Positions 7,493 through 16,695 of a stretch of DNA of 49,385 nt are shown one piece after another. The stretch covers positions 1 through 49,385 of the forward strand of contig JBIKKP010000006.1 of assembly GCA_044360285.1 (NCBI GenBank), read 5' to 3'. Position numbers and translations under genes: made by a program. Below the pieces are notes generated by a model. The model saw only the letters and a list, made by a program, of their open reading frames with translations, was not told the DNA's origin and ran no database searches. The stretch comes from UBA2645 sp044360285 (lineage in GTDB: Bacteria > Pseudomonadota > Alphaproteobacteria > Rickettsiales > UBA1997). Within the stretch, counting starts at the first letter, position 1, and each line of letters begins with the position of its first letter.

Positions 7493-9697
7493 ATGCTTAA
7501 CTCACTCAACTCTCCCCAGCAGCAAGCCGTACAAACAACGAACGGACCCTTACTAGTCCTCGCCGGCGCTGGCACCGGAAAAACGAAGGTTCTAACTTCG
7601 CGCATCATCCACATCATAAATTCTGGACTTGCTTCACCTTATCAAATCCTTGCTGTCACCTTCACCAACAAGGCGGCAGCGGAAATGAAAAAACGTATTG
7701 GCGAAACAATTGGCGATGCGGTGAACAACATTTGGGTGGGAACTTTTCACTCAATTGCCGCGCGAATTTTGCGCAGGCATCCAGAGCCAGTGGGGCTTCG
7801 CAGTGATTTTACAATTATTGACGACGATGATCAAAATCGTTTGCTCAAACAAATTCTTGCCGATTTCAACATCGACACCAAGCAGTTTCCGACCAAAAAT
7901 TATCTCAATAAAATTTCACGTTTCAAAGATCGTGTGATAAGCGCTTCAAGCCTTGAAGCTAAAGGCGACGACTTGGCTTTGCCAAAGCTGCGTGAAGTTT
8001 ATCAAATTTACCAATCGCGCTTAAAATCGATGAACGCTGCGGATTTCGGCGATTTATTGATGCTGAATTTGGAACTCTTCAAAGCCGCGCCAGACGTGCT
8101 TGCATACTATCAAGACAAATTTCGCTACGTGCTGGTTGACGAATATCAAGACACTAACAACGCGCAATATCAGTGGCTGCTGATGCTTGCGGCGGTGCAT
8201 AAAAATATCTGCTGTGTTGGTGATGACGACCAATCGATTTACAGCTGGCGCGGCGCCAACATCGCCAACATTTTGCGTTTCGAAAAAGATTTTAAAGACG
8301 CGCAAGTGATTCGCCTTGAACAAAATTATCGCTCAACTTCGCGCATTTTGAAAGCTGCTGACTCGGTGATTTGCAACAACAAAGAACGCCACGGCAAGAC
8401 TCTGTGGACGGATGCAGGGCAGGGCAACAAAGTTAAACTTTTCACTTTTTCTGACGACAGGCTTGAGGCGGCAAGCGTTGCGGTTCGTATAAGAAATTTC
8501 ATCGAGATGAAAAAATATGGCGCCAAAGAAATTGCTGTTTTGGTGCGCGCAGGCTATCAGACGCGGGCTTTCGAGGAAGCATTCATTCAAAACGCAATTG
8601 CTTACAAAGTCATTGGTGGCATGAAATTTTATGAGCGTATGGAGATTCGCGACGCAATCGCATACCTTAGAATTTGTGCAAATAATTCTGATGATTTGGC
8701 GCTAAATCGAATCATAAATGTTCCAAAGCGCGGAGCGGGTGATGCAGCAATTTCAGGCATCTACGAGAAATCGAAACTTGACGGAATTTCATTTTTTAAC
8801 GCGATAAAAAAATCGCTCGACGAAAATTCGCTGAAGGGAAAAGCGCGCGATGCCTTGAAACATTTAATCTCACAAATTGAGCGATTTAATCAGCGAATTG
8901 GCAATGGTGAAAATCTCTCCGAACTAGCGAGGGCACTGCTGATGGAGGTTGGCTATATCTCAATGTGGAAAAGCGAAAACACTTTAGAAGCAACCGGACG
9001 CCTAGAAAACATTAACGAATTCATCAACAGCTTGGCCGATTTTTCCAATATCACCGAGTTCTTGGAATATGTTTCTCTTGTTGAAGTTCACGATAATAAA
9101 AATCTGCAAGACACGGTGAGCGTAATGACCGTGCATGGTGCGAAGGGTTTGGAATTTGACGTAGTTTTTGTTCCAGGACTGGAGGATGGAATTTTTCCAA
9201 GCGCGCGTTCAGTTGACGAGCGAAACGGCTTGGAAGAAGAGCGCCGATTAATGTATGTGGCAATCACGCGCGCAAAAAAAGAATTATTTTTATCTTACGC
9301 AAAAACTCGCTACATCTTTGGCGACGTGCAAATGCAAGCTCCGTCGCGTTTCTTAAAAGAGTTACCAGAAAGCGAAATTGAGGCGGAAGAAATTTCTAGC
9401 TCAATTTCGCAATCAAGTTTTTCTGCTGGATATCCAGGTAAGTCTTTTGGAAGTTTCTCTAACGGCTTTTCCAATCGCCAAAGCAATTTTGCTTCACCAA
9501 AACTTTCTTCATTTTCAGCGCCAACAACTTTCCAAAAGTCCACGCCAAAACAAGAAGATGGACTTTTGGGCAAAAGAGTTTTTCACCAAAAATTTGGTTA
9601 TGGAAAAGTTATCAATGCTGATGGCCCTAAGCTTGAGATCGCTTTCGAAAAAAGTGGCACAAAAACTGTGATGAAAGATTTTGTCACCGCGGCTTAA
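7493..9697 (+). CDS. uvrD: UvrD/PcrA-type superfamily 1 DNA helicase, 734 aa
   Basis: An ATP-driven 3'-5' helicase of nucleotide excision repair and mismatch repair. Helicase motifs are in order: Q-motif LNSPQQQAV, motif I AGAGTGKT (residues 24-31), Ia VTFTNKAA, II VDEYQDTN, III DDDQSIYSWRGAN, IV QNYRS, V HGAKGLEFDVVF and VI EERRLMYVAITRAK. A low-complexity Ser/Phe linker (about 630-680) leads to a C-terminal Tudor-like module (GKRVFHQKFGYGKV), which in PcrA/UvrD binds RNA polymerase. The length is normal. It lies 27 bp after repeat B1. PcrA and UvrD names are used interchangeably for this group. Confidence 0.95.
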   Translation: MLNSLNSPQQQAVQTTNGPLLVLAGAGTGKTKVLTSRIIHIINSGLASPYQILAVTFTNKAAAEMKKRIGETIGDAVNNIWVGTFHSIAARILRRHPEPVGLRSDFTIIDDDDQNRLLKQILADFNIDTKQFPTKNYLNKISRFKDRVISASSLEAKGDDLALPKLREVYQIYQSRLKSMNAADFGDLLMLNLELFKAAPDVLAYYQDKFRYVLVDEYQDTNNAQYQWLLMLAAVHKNICCVGDDDQSIYSWRGANIANILRFEKDFKDAQVIRLEQNYRSTSRILKAADSVICNNKERHGKTLWTDAGQGNKVKLFTFSDDRLEAASVAVRIRNFIEMKKYGAKEIAVLVRAGYQTRAFEEAFIQNAIAYKVIGGMKFYERMEIRDAIAYLRICANNSDDLALNRIINVPKRGAGDAAISGIYEKSKLDGISFFNAIKKSLDENSLKGKARDALKHLISQIERFNQRIGNGENLSELARALLMEVGYISMWKSENTLEATGRLENINEFINSLADFSNITEFLEYVSLVEVHDNKNLQDTVSVMTVHGAKGLEFDVVFVPGLEDGIFPSARSVDERNGLEEERRLMYVAITRAKKELFLSYAKTRYIFGDVQMQAPSRFLKELPESEIEAEEISSSISQSSFSAGYPGKSFGSFSNGFSNRQSNFASPKLSSFSAPTTFQKSTPKQEDGLLGKRVFHQKFGYGKVINADGPKLEIAFEKSGTKTVMKDFVTAA

Positions 9698-9714
9698 TTT
9701 TAACTGATTAATTT

Positions 9715-10185
9715 ATGAGAAGAAACAAGTCGCCAACTAGAAAAACATCTGGAGAAACTTTGGAGCAGATAAAAGAAAGGATAGAGCAACAAAATCGTAA
9801 TAAATTTAACAGGGTTGTTGATTTTATTTTACCGACTCTTGCTGCAATAACTTCTGCGGTATTTTTTGTTAGAGGGGGCGTGAATCCTTTGATTGCAACC
9901 GCTTCTGGAGTTTTTATGGGAGTTGCTTTGAGATATGTTTTTGGCTCGCCTTCTTCTGTGGAAAATAATGAAACCAGAGTTGGAGAGCCTGTTTCAAGGA
10001 AGGGTGACGAAAGGCAGGCGGATTTGCAAAAAAGTTTGAAGCTAGAAAGTGGATTGGGTCGGCGGCAAAAAGAAACTGCGGCAGTTATACCGGATGGAAT
10101 TATGCCGTTACCAGGCAATTCAGCGATGACTACAAGTGCGGCGGTTCCGCTGTCTGGTAGTGCAAAAGGGAGGGTAAAAGGCTAG
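9715..10185 (+). CDS. Hypothetical small membrane protein, 156 aa
   Basis: Not recognised. It starts at an ATG 17 bp after uvrD. The N-terminus is strongly basic and contains a short helix (SGETLEQIKERIEQQNRNK). Two hydrophobic segments follow (about 34-53 and 58-77: FILPTLAAITSAVFFV and PLIATASGVFMGVALRYVF), then a Ser/Gly-rich hydrophilic tail. It ends 4 bp inside the 3' end of pdxJ on the other strand. A 136-aa frame on the opposite strand covers the same DNA but has no better credentials. The uvrD spacing and basic-plus-hydrophobic composition favour the plus frame. Confidence 0.5.
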   Translation: MRRNKSPTRKTSGETLEQIKERIEQQNRNKFNRVVDFILPTLAAITSAVFFVRGGVNPLIATASGVFMGVALRYVFGSPSSVENNETRVGEPVSRKGDERQADLQKSLKLESGLGRRQKETAAVIPDGIMPLPGNSAMTTSAAVPLSGSAKGRVKG

Positions 10186-10913
10186 TTGCCTATAATTGCC
10201 TTTTTCATTTTCTTAATCACTAAGGCAAGCCCGTCAAATATAGCTTCGCCGATGATGAAGTGTCCGATATTGAGCTCAACAATTTGCGGAATTTTAGCAA
10301 TCATTGCTGCGGTTTCATAATTTAATCCATGCCCGGCGTGGCACTCTAGGCCAAGTTCCACAGCAACTTCCGCGCATTTTTTTATCTTCAGAAATTCCGC
10401 TTTTCTTGCTGCACCTTTTTTGTGGCAAAACTCGCCGGTGTGCAATTCCACAATATCAGCGCCAACTTTTTTTGCCGCGGCGATTTGTTTCTCATTAGCA
10501 TCAACAAACAGCGAAACGTGAATTTTTTTGGCGTGAATTTTTGCAATCATTTCGCGTAAAATTTTCTCACTTTTTATCACATCAAGCCCGCCTTCAGTTG
10601 TCACTTCGCGGCGTTTTTCTGGTACAATACAAACCGCGTTTGGCTTGGTTTTAAGCGCAATTTCAAGCATTTCTTGCGTTGCCGCCATCTCTAAATTTAT
10701 CGGCAATTTTATTTCTTTTTTCAGGCGCTTCAAATCTTCATCGCGAATGTGGCGACGGTCTTCGCGCAGGTGAATTGTAATTCCACTTGCCCCAGATTTT
10801 TGCGCCAAAATTGCCGCATAAATTGGGTCTGGATGCTCTCCACCTCTGGCGTTGCGAATGGTTGCAACGTGATCAATGTTAACTCCAAGACGGATTTTTT
10901 TTCTTTTTGTCAT
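10182..10913 (-). CDS. pdxJ: Pyridoxine 5'-phosphate synthase PdxJ, 243 aa
   Basis: Condenses 1-deoxyxylulose 5-phosphate with 3-amino-1-hydroxyacetone phosphate to pyridoxine phosphate, the last ring-forming step of the DXP-dependent vitamin B6 route. Signatures are RLGVNIDHVATIRNARGG, ITIHLREDRRHI (catalytic His/Arg region), NLEMAAT, CIVPEKR, VELHTG and GLECHAGHGLNY. TIM-barrel length is normal. The start ATG overlaps the stop of the upstream restriction enzyme gene by 4 bp, which suggests translational coupling. dxs, which makes its DXP substrate, is about 3.3 kb away on the other strand. Confidence 0.95.
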   Translation of the reverse strand: MTKRKKIRLGVNIDHVATIRNARGGEHPDPIYAAILAQKSGASGITIHLREDRRHIRDEDLKRLKKEIKLPINLEMAATQEMLEIALKTKPNAVCIVPEKRREVTTEGGLDVIKSEKILREMIAKIHAKKIHVSLFVDANEKQIAAAKKVGADIVELHTGEFCHKKGAARKAEFLKIKKCAEVAVELGLECHAGHGLNYETAAMIAKIPQIVELNIGHFIIGEAIFDGLALVIKKMKKAIIGN

Positions 10914-11878
10914 ACAAAATTCTGTATCAGCTTTTTGAAGCCGGCGGTATTTACAAAGTAGTTTTTTGGATTTTTCTCTAGATTCGATCTTATGTTTTTT
11001 GCCTGTTTAGAGAGCTTATTTTCTTGTCCGTTGCTGGTGTTTAAAAGGTTGAAATACGAGCCGTCCAAAAAGGAAAGGTAATGAAAACTTTTGCTAGATT
11101 CACTTTCTTCAATAAAGGAGATCAATTCGCTAATCTGCTTATTTTGTCCGCCGCCAGATTCGTTAGAGTGTTTGTGCTCCAGAACAAAAATATCTTCGCC
11201 AATTTTTAGCAAAAAATCAGGTAGCTTTCCTTGAAAATTTTCGCTCCAGGAAAAAGCAATTTTTTGGTTTCTGATCATTTCTAGAAAAACTTTTTTACCC
11301 TTCTTGTCGCATTCAAGATAAAGGTTTTGGGTGCTTTTAATAAAATCTTGAAGTGGGATAAAGTTTCCGTTTGCAAATCCAAAACTATCCAAAATCGATT
11401 TTATCTTTTGCGCTCCAAGAGAGCCGTTTTTTTTGTGAGCCTTAGCATATTTTCCAGCTTGCAAAGTTGTTGCTGAGTATCCGTGGTATAGATACAAATC
11501 ATGTCTAGATCTGATGTATTCTTTTAAAATTTTCTGAATGACCTGCTTTTTGTTTGAAGAATTTAGGTAAACAAAATTGCTGTAAGAAATATCCATCACC
11601 GACCAAAAAGAAACAAATTCACAATAGTTGATATCTTCCTCTTCTAGAATGGTCATCAAAGCTTCTAAAGCCTTTTCCTGAGCAACTTCAATTTGATTTT
11701 TGTACGCAAAAGAAAACGCCGAAACTACCTCTTGAAGCTCAGAGTTTTTTCTCATCAAAGATGTTGGTTGGTCACCTTTTTTGCTAATGATTAAATCAAC
11801 CTTTTTTATGTAGCTCTCATCAATTATAGGTTCAGCGTTTTTTAAGCAAAATTCGAACAGCTCTAGGTTGTTAATCAT
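10910..11878 (-). CDS. Probable Type II restriction endonuclease (PD-(D/E)xK fold), 322 aa
   Basis: No close family is recognised, but the C-terminal half carries LPDFLLKIGEDIFVLEHK (about residues 219-236): Pro-Asp, a hydrophobic strand, then Glu-His-Lys, which is the PD-(D/E)xK nuclease core, followed by a Gln-rich helix (GGGQNKQISELISF). The preceding 200 residues are helical and would hold the recognition part. It starts inside the stop of an adenine methyltransferase gene (4-bp ATGA overlap) and ends in a 4-bp overlap with pdxJ. This context is the main reason for calling it the restriction partner. The recognition site cannot be told from sequence. Confidence 0.7.
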   Translation of the reverse strand: MINNLELFEFCLKNAEPIIDESYIKKVDLIISKKGDQPTSLMRKNSELQEVVSAFSFAYKNQIEVAQEKALEALMTILEEEDINYCEFVSFWSVMDISYSNFVYLNSSNKKQVIQKILKEYIRSRHDLYLYHGYSATTLQAGKYAKAHKKNGSLGAQKIKSILDSFGFANGNFIPLQDFIKSTQNLYLECDKKGKKVFLEMIRNQKIAFSWSENFQGKLPDFLLKIGEDIFVLEHKHSNESGGGQNKQISELISFIEESESSKSFHYLSFLDGSYFNLLNTSNGQENKLSKQAKNIRSNLEKNPKNYFVNTAGFKKLIQNFV

Positions 11879-12876
11879 AGCAATTTTAAATTATCGTTTT
11901 CGACCTCTTCACAAGCTGACTCAAGAATTGCCCTTGCGGTTGCGTAATCCAATCTTCTCCTTCTTTCGCCGTTTTTCTTGTTGCCTTTGAATGGAGATAA
12001 AAGCACGTCTTTGCTGCTTCTGCGGAAATCGAAAAGAATTTGATTGCTGCATTTTATGATTTGGTCGATTGCGCTTTTTTCAGTCTTTAATTCAATAAGT
12101 GTAATCAAGCGAGAGCTGTGTTTGATTGAAGATAAATCGTAATCAATTTCCTCTTTTTTCATGAAGGCTATTGGTTTTTGCGGGTTTGTTGTGTCAACCG
12201 CTCTTAAGGCAATTTGGCCGCTGCTTGAATTGAATTTTATTTCGACATTTCTTCTGGGTATTTTTCGCATCTTTTCATATTGCTGCAAATTACCAATATC
12301 GACCCCGTTCTTGTATATTTTTACCTCTTCGTAGTTTTTGTTTTTATTATCAAAACAGATAACGCAGACAGGGTTTTGCGTATCATCAAAAAGATCGCTT
12401 TCGATGATGTTAATAGAGATGAGTCGATTTTTTGGAAAAGCAGAATTAACGAAAGTTTCTGGAATTATCATTATTCCAAACTCATTAGATAAGCATTTCT
12501 CAAGAGCTAGTTGATAAAGATCATCGTAGCCACAGCTTTCAAAATAATTCCCAACTTTTTCGTAAATTTTTTTTCTTCTAGCGCTGTAGTTTGTCAGATA
12601 AGGTGGGTTGGTGATGATGATTGATTTTTCAACTTTGGGGATTGACCTCAGGCTGTCGTTTATCTGCCAGCCAAGGGTGGGATCGATGTCCAAACCAATA
12701 GTTTTTTTAAATCCAATTTTTTGCGCCTCTCTCAAAAGATGTCCATCGCCAGCAAATGGATCAAAAGCAATTTCTGCTTTTGTTGATTTGATGAAATGAA
12801 GAACATTCTCATCAAGCCAGGAATTGTTTTTGGTAAAAAATTGACCGAGGGTGATTTTTTTCACTGCAGATTTCAT
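11875..12876 (-). CDS. DNA N6-adenine methyltransferase of a Type II restriction-modification system, 333 aa
   Basis: Transfers a methyl group from S-adenosylmethionine to adenine in DNA, protecting the host from the endonuclease encoded next to it. The AdoMet-binding motif I is DPFAGDG (residues 39-45), GLDIDP (61-66) is motif II, and the catalytic motif IV is NPPY (90-93). This order (SAM-binding first, catalytic next, target recognition C-terminal) fits the beta/gamma-type N6-adenine enzymes. The opening LGQFFTKN matches the Q-[YF]-[FY]-T start of many such enzymes. There is no promoter-distance gene upstream on the same strand (the MFS gene lies 52 bp before), and no C-protein regulator is visible. 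Confidence 0.85.
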   Translation of the reverse strand: MKSAVKKITLGQFFTKNNSWLDENVLHFIKSTKAEIAFDPFAGDGHLLREAQKIGFKKTIGLDIDPTLGWQINDSLRSIPKVEKSIIITNPPYLTNYSARRKKIYEKVGNYFESCGYDDLYQLALEKCLSNEFGIMIIPETFVNSAFPKNRLISINIIESDLFDDTQNPVCVICFDNKNKNYEEVKIYKNGVDIGNLQQYEKMRKIPRRNVEIKFNSSSGQIALRAVDTTNPQKPIAFMKKEEIDYDLSSIKHSSRLITLIELKTEKSAIDQIIKCSNQILFDFRRSSKDVLLSPFKGNKKNGERRRRLDYATARAILESACEEVENDNLKLL

Positions 12877-12928
12877 TTTAAGGGGATTGGGTTTGTTTAG
12901 TGTTTTTTTGTTCTTACAAAGTTTTGAT

Positions 12929-14098
12929 TTAAATTTTTTTTACAATCTTTCGCTTCTCATAAACTACCAAAAAAATTAGGTAAAAAATTGAACTCAAAAC
13001 CATGGTGAGTGGAAAACCAATTGCACCAAAAAAGTTGATCAAAAGCCCGCCAATTGTGCTTCCGGCAATTGAGCCAAGTGCGCCGATAATTTGAAAGGTA
13101 GCATTAGCTGCAACAAGTTTCTTGGCCGGATAATCGTCATTGGTTAGTTTGTAAACCGAGACAAAAATCAGCGCAATTGCTGCGCCAAAAAAGAAATAAA
13201 GCGCCAGCAAAAGTGCGTAAGATTTGTGGAAAAAAATCATCAATAAAAAGCAGCTCAAACCAAGTAAAAAGCCGATATTTATAAGTTTGTAAGCGCTGGT
13301 TTTTTTAAGTAAAAATCCTGCGATTACATCTACGAAGCAGCTCAGTAAATAAGCGGTGATTAAAAGTCCGGAGGCTTCCGGAGTTAGGCCAATTTCGTGG
13401 CCAAAAAGCACGCTTCCTGTCATCAAAAAGTAAGTTTGAAAATCGAGGAAAAATCTGCCCAAAAAGCAACGCGGATTGGTTTTGAAAAATTCGCGTAAGC
13501 TAATTTTTTTTGCTTCGACTTGAACTTGGTTATGTTCTTTTAGCGGCTGCAGACATAATACTGAAAGTGCAACAAGCAACGCCGAGACAATGAAGGAAAG
13601 ATAGTTGGTTGCGCCCAAAAACCTGACAATTACTGGCCCAACGGCCAGTCCAAGTGAAATTGCTAGGCTGAAAAATCCCAAAATTACGCTACGATTTTTT
13701 CTGTCGCTAAGCATGTTAAGCCAAGACTGGCGCGTGATGACATAGGCAAACCAAATTGCACCCATCACTAAAGCAAAGCCAAGCCAGAGGTAAAAACTTT
13801 GGTAGAAATAAATAAGCAAAATCGCTGCGCTGTAGGTAAAAGCCGAGATTTTTAGCGAGCGCAAAATTCCAAAATTAGCGACAAATTTGCTCAAAAAAAA
13901 CGACATTAAAATTCCACCGGAAATGTCGATAGCAAAAGCCAGGCCAATTCTTTTTGCGTCAACTCCATTTGCCATCAAAACGCTTGGAAAGCACACCATG
14001 TTGATTCCATAAGCTGCAGCAAAAAGAAAAATACTTAGCAAAATCAGCCAAATTTCGCGCGGAAAGTGCAGATTTTTTAAAAAATTGGAATTTAGCAT
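12929..14098 (-). CDS. Major facilitator superfamily transporter, 389 aa
   Basis: Twelve hydrophobic segments spread over the whole length, with a charged central loop (about 195-215, KEHNQVQVEAKKISLREF), as in MFS carriers. Residues 34-60 (LMANGVDAKRIGLAFAIDIS) resemble loop 2-3 of drug/sugar MFS proteins, but the classical GxLaDrxGrr motif is degenerate (LSKFVANFGILRSL). The substrate cannot be predicted. It is divergent from dxs across 101 bp, which must hold both promoters; no clear operator was seen there. Confidence 0.85.
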   Translation of the reverse strand: MLNSNFLKNLHFPREIWLILLSIFLFAAAYGINMVCFPSVLMANGVDAKRIGLAFAIDISGGILMSFFLSKFVANFGILRSLKISAFTYSAAILLIYFYQSFYLWLGFALVMGAIWFAYVITRQSWLNMLSDRKNRSVILGFFSLAISLGLAVGPVIVRFLGATNYLSFIVSALLVALSVLCLQPLKEHNQVQVEAKKISLREFFKTNPRCFLGRFFLDFQTYFLMTGSVLFGHEIGLTPEASGLLITAYLLSCFVDVIAGFLLKKTSAYKLINIGFLLGLSCFLLMIFFHKSYALLLALYFFFGAAIALIFVSVYKLTNDDYPAKKLVAANATFQIIGALGSIAGSTIGGLLINFFGAIGFPLTMVLSSIFYLIFLVVYEKRKIVKKI

Positions 14099-14199
14099 TT
14101 CACATTTAGCAATCGAACTTTAACAGTTGGCAAGCCGCGCAAGAGTAAGCGCCACAACTGCAGATAAAATTTCAAAAAACGTTAAAACCAATAATCTAA

Positions 14200-16107
14200 A
14201 TGACCAAAACTCCTTTGCTTGACTTGGTAAATTTTCCATCCGACCTGAAAAATTTTTCACTAGAGCAAATCAAACAAGTTGCCGATGAGCTGCGTTTTGA
14301 AACAATCGACGCCGTTTCAAAAACCGGCGGACACCTTGGCGCGGGTCTTGGTGTCATTGAGCTGACTTGCGCGCTGCACTATGTTTTTGACACGCCGCAC
14401 GACAAATTAATTTGGGATGTTGGTCACCAAGCCTATCCACATAAAATTCTTACCGGTCGCCGTGACAGAATTCGCAGCATTCGACAGCCCGGCGGACTTT
14501 CTGGTTTTGCCAAAAGAAGCGAAAGTAAGTATGATGCTTTTGGAGCGGGGCACAGTTCTACCTCTATCTCGGCAGCGCTTGGCATGTCGGTTGCAAAAAA
14601 ATTTAAAAAAGAAAAATCACACGTAATTGCCGTAATTGGCGATGGCGCAATGTCGGCTGGAATGGCTTTTGAGGCTATGAATAATGCGGGTGCGCTTGAA
14701 GATGAATTTTTCTGCGACAACCGTTTGATCGTGATTTTAAACGACAACGATATGTCAATTGCGCCGCCAACTGGCGCAATGTCGCATTATCTTTCACGCG
14801 TCGCTTCATCGAAATCTTATTTAAAAATTCGCGATGTTGCCAAAAAAATTACTGAGAAATTGCCAGATGCTTTGGCGCATTTCCCGCGTAAGCTTGAGAA
14901 GGCCACAAAAGAATGGTGGATGGGCGGAAATATCTTTGAAGAGCTTGGATTTTATTATGTCGGCCCAATTGATGGCCATAATCTCGATGTTTTGGTGCCA
15001 ATTTTGCAAAACATTCGCGATGATCATTCCACCGATCCAATTCTCATTCATGTTGTAACTGAGAAGGGGCGCGGCTTCAACGATGTTATGCAAAGTTCAG
15101 ATAAGTTGCATGCGGTGGCAAAATTTGATCCAGAAACTGGTGAGCAACAAAAGTTGGCAAGCCTTCATCCAAGCTATTCGCGGGTGTTTGGAAAACGTTT
15201 GTCTGAGCTGGCAAAAAAAGATGAAAAGATTTTGGCAATAACCGCCGCAATGCCTGGTGGAACTGGGCTTGATGTTTTTGCTAAAGATCATCCAAAAAGA
15301 ATTTTTGACGTTGGAATTGCCGAGCAACACGCAGTGACATTTGCCGCTGGCCTTGCCACTGAAGGTTTAAAGCCATATGCAACGATTTACTCAACTTTCT
15401 TACAACGTGCTTACGATCAAGTTGTGCATGATGTAGCGATCCAAAAATTACCGGTTCGTTTTGCAATTGATCGCGCAGGATTTGTTGGCGCTGACGGCTC
15501 AACACACGCGGGTTCGTTCGACATTGCTTATCTGATAAATTTGCCCGGATTCATTTTGATGGCGCCTTCCGATGGACAAGAATTGGTTAAAGCAATCAAT
15601 ACTGCGAACAACATTAACAACTCTCCGTCAGCTTTTCGTTTTCCACGCGGTGAGGCAAATGTGGAAATAGATTTTGCTGATGATGAAATTTTAGTAATTG
15701 GAAAAAGTCGTGAGGTTCAGCTTGGCTCTAGAGTTGCTGTTGTTGCACTTGGAACGATTTTAGAAAACGCTAAAAAAGCTGCAGAAATTTTAGAAAGTGA
15801 AATTGGTTTAAAAATCACTCTTATCGATGCGCGTTTTGCCAAACCTTTCGATCAAAATAAATTGCGTGAATTGGTGAAATCTCACGAGCTCTTAATTACA
15901 ATAGAAGAGGGTGCAATGGGTGGATTTGGCTCGGCTGTAGCGCAATTCCTGCATGAGGAAGCTTTGCTTGATGATGGCAAATGCAAATTCCGTTCAATGG
16001 TGATGAAGGATGAATTCATCGAACATAATTCCCAAGCTGCCATGCAAATTGAGGCTGGGCTTGGTGCGGATTCGATTGTTGGGTTGGTGAGGAAATTAGT
16101 TGGTTAA
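14200..16107 (+). CDS. dxs: 1-Deoxy-D-xylulose-5-phosphate synthase, 635 aa
   Basis: A thiamine-diphosphate enzyme that joins pyruvate and glyceraldehyde 3-phosphate to DXP, the entry point of the MEP isoprenoid pathway and a precursor for pyridoxine and thiamine. Motifs: GGHLGAGLGVIELTCALHYVF, WDVGHQAYPHKILTGR, the thiamine motif GDGAMSAGMAFEAMNNAG with NDNDMSIAPPTG, YVGPIDGHN, DVGIAEQHAVTFAAGLA, and DRAGFVGADGSTHAG. Length is normal for Dxs. The product could feed PdxJ and ThiE-linked thiamine synthesis, both encoded in this window. Confidence 0.97.
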   Translation: MTKTPLLDLVNFPSDLKNFSLEQIKQVADELRFETIDAVSKTGGHLGAGLGVIELTCALHYVFDTPHDKLIWDVGHQAYPHKILTGRRDRIRSIRQPGGLSGFAKRSESKYDAFGAGHSSTSISAALGMSVAKKFKKEKSHVIAVIGDGAMSAGMAFEAMNNAGALEDEFFCDNRLIVILNDNDMSIAPPTGAMSHYLSRVASSKSYLKIRDVAKKITEKLPDALAHFPRKLEKATKEWWMGGNIFEELGFYYVGPIDGHNLDVLVPILQNIRDDHSTDPILIHVVTEKGRGFNDVMQSSDKLHAVAKFDPETGEQQKLASLHPSYSRVFGKRLSELAKKDEKILAITAAMPGGTGLDVFAKDHPKRIFDVGIAEQHAVTFAAGLATEGLKPYATIYSTFLQRAYDQVVHDVAIQKLPVRFAIDRAGFVGADGSTHAGSFDIAYLINLPGFILMAPSDGQELVKAINTANNINNSPSAFRFPRGEANVEIDFADDEILVIGKSREVQLGSRVAVVALGTILENAKKAAEILESEIGLKITLIDARFAKPFDQNKLRELVKSHELLITIEEGAMGGFGSAVAQFLHEEALLDDGKCKFRSMVMKDEFIEHNSQAAMQIEAGLGADSIVGLVRKLVG

Positions 16108-16127
16108 TTCTTGGAGCACTCGGTTAA

Positions 16128-16225
16128 GCGCTTGGCGGAGTTTGCAACTCCGCCGAAACGTTCATGCAAAAGTTACCGCGTGATTGCATGAACATGTGGG
16201 CGCGGTTGCAAACCACGCCCAGCGC
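16128..16225. repeat. Cloverleaf-like palindromic element, family B, copy B2
   Basis: 98 bp between dxs and the ABM-domain gene. Hairpins TTGGCGGAGTTTGCAACTCC with GCC, TTCATGCAA...TTGCATGAA, and GGGCGCGGTTGCAAACCACGCCC; the outer ends GCGCTTGG and CCAGCGC pair. At 16231-16245 the bases AATTCAAGGATCACG differ by one from the right end of family A copy A2, so a family A remnant may lie beside it. Confidence 0.8.
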
Positions 16226-16252
16226 TAGGCAATTCAAGGATCACGATAATTT

Positions 16253-16570
16253 CTAATTAAACCCATACTCCCGCTCCACCTTACAAATCCTGACGCGGTA
16301 TCCTTCATACCATTTTTCTTTCCCCTGCTGTTGCGCAAAAAGATGCGCCGAATTTCCCTTCCACTTCTTTATCGATTCCAAATCGCGCCAATAAGAAACC
16401 GTGATTCCAACTTCTTCGCGTGCTGATTCTAAACCCAAAAATCCGTCTTGCTGTTGCGCCAGGGCAACCATTTTTTTGGACATTTTTCCGTAGTTTTTAT
16501 CGTCGTCTTTGCGAGTTGAGGTGAAGATTACGGCGTAGTAGGGAGTTGCGGGTGTTTGTGCGAAGGTCAT
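16253..16570 (-). CDS. ABM-domain (antibiotic biosynthesis monooxygenase-like) protein, 105 aa
   Basis: A small dimeric ferredoxin-like alpha/beta protein. YYAVIFTSTRKDDDKNYGKM starts the first strand and helix, QQDGFLGLESAREEVGITVSYW gives the central strands with the typical G-F-L-G-x-E motif, and the helix DLESIKKWKGNSAHLFAQQQG with WYEGYRVRICKVEREYGF completes the domain. The closest type is the YczJ/ABM group, many of which are uncharacterised or act on quinones or heme. Catalytic residues cannot be named. It stands alone between repeats B2 and B3. Confidence 0.8.
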   Translation of the reverse strand: MTFAQTPATPYYAVIFTSTRKDDDKNYGKMSKKMVALAQQQDGFLGLESAREEVGITVSYWRDLESIKKWKGNSAHLFAQQQGKEKWYEGYRVRICKVEREYGFN

Positions 16571-16592
16571 AATTTTGTGTTAAATTATTCTC

Positions 16593-16685
16593 GGTGCAAG
16601 GCGTGGTTTGCAACCGCGCCCACTCTTTCATGCCCTTAAAATTGCATGAACAAGTGGGCGGAGTTACAAACTTCGCCCAGCGCTC
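16593..16685. repeat. Cloverleaf-like palindromic element, family B, copy B3
   Basis: About 93 bp between two minus-strand genes. GGCGTGGTTTGCAACCGCGCC, TTTCATGCCCTTAAAATTGC with ATGAA, and GGGCGGAGTTACAAACTTCGCCC are the three hairpins. The arms are less perfect than in B1 and B4, suggesting an older copy. Confidence 0.8.
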
Positions 16686-16695
16686 AATAGATCAT

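Noticed and set aside
9708..10118. 136-aa reading frame on the minus strand opposite the gene at 9715
   Set aside because: It has no recognisable motif and would end against uvrD; the plus frame has a plausible start spacing after uvrD and a membrane-protein layout.
10304..10498. Plus-strand frames within pdxJ, mfd, dnaE and the giant gene
   Set aside because: They are shadow frames opposite well-identified genes, without signatures of their own.
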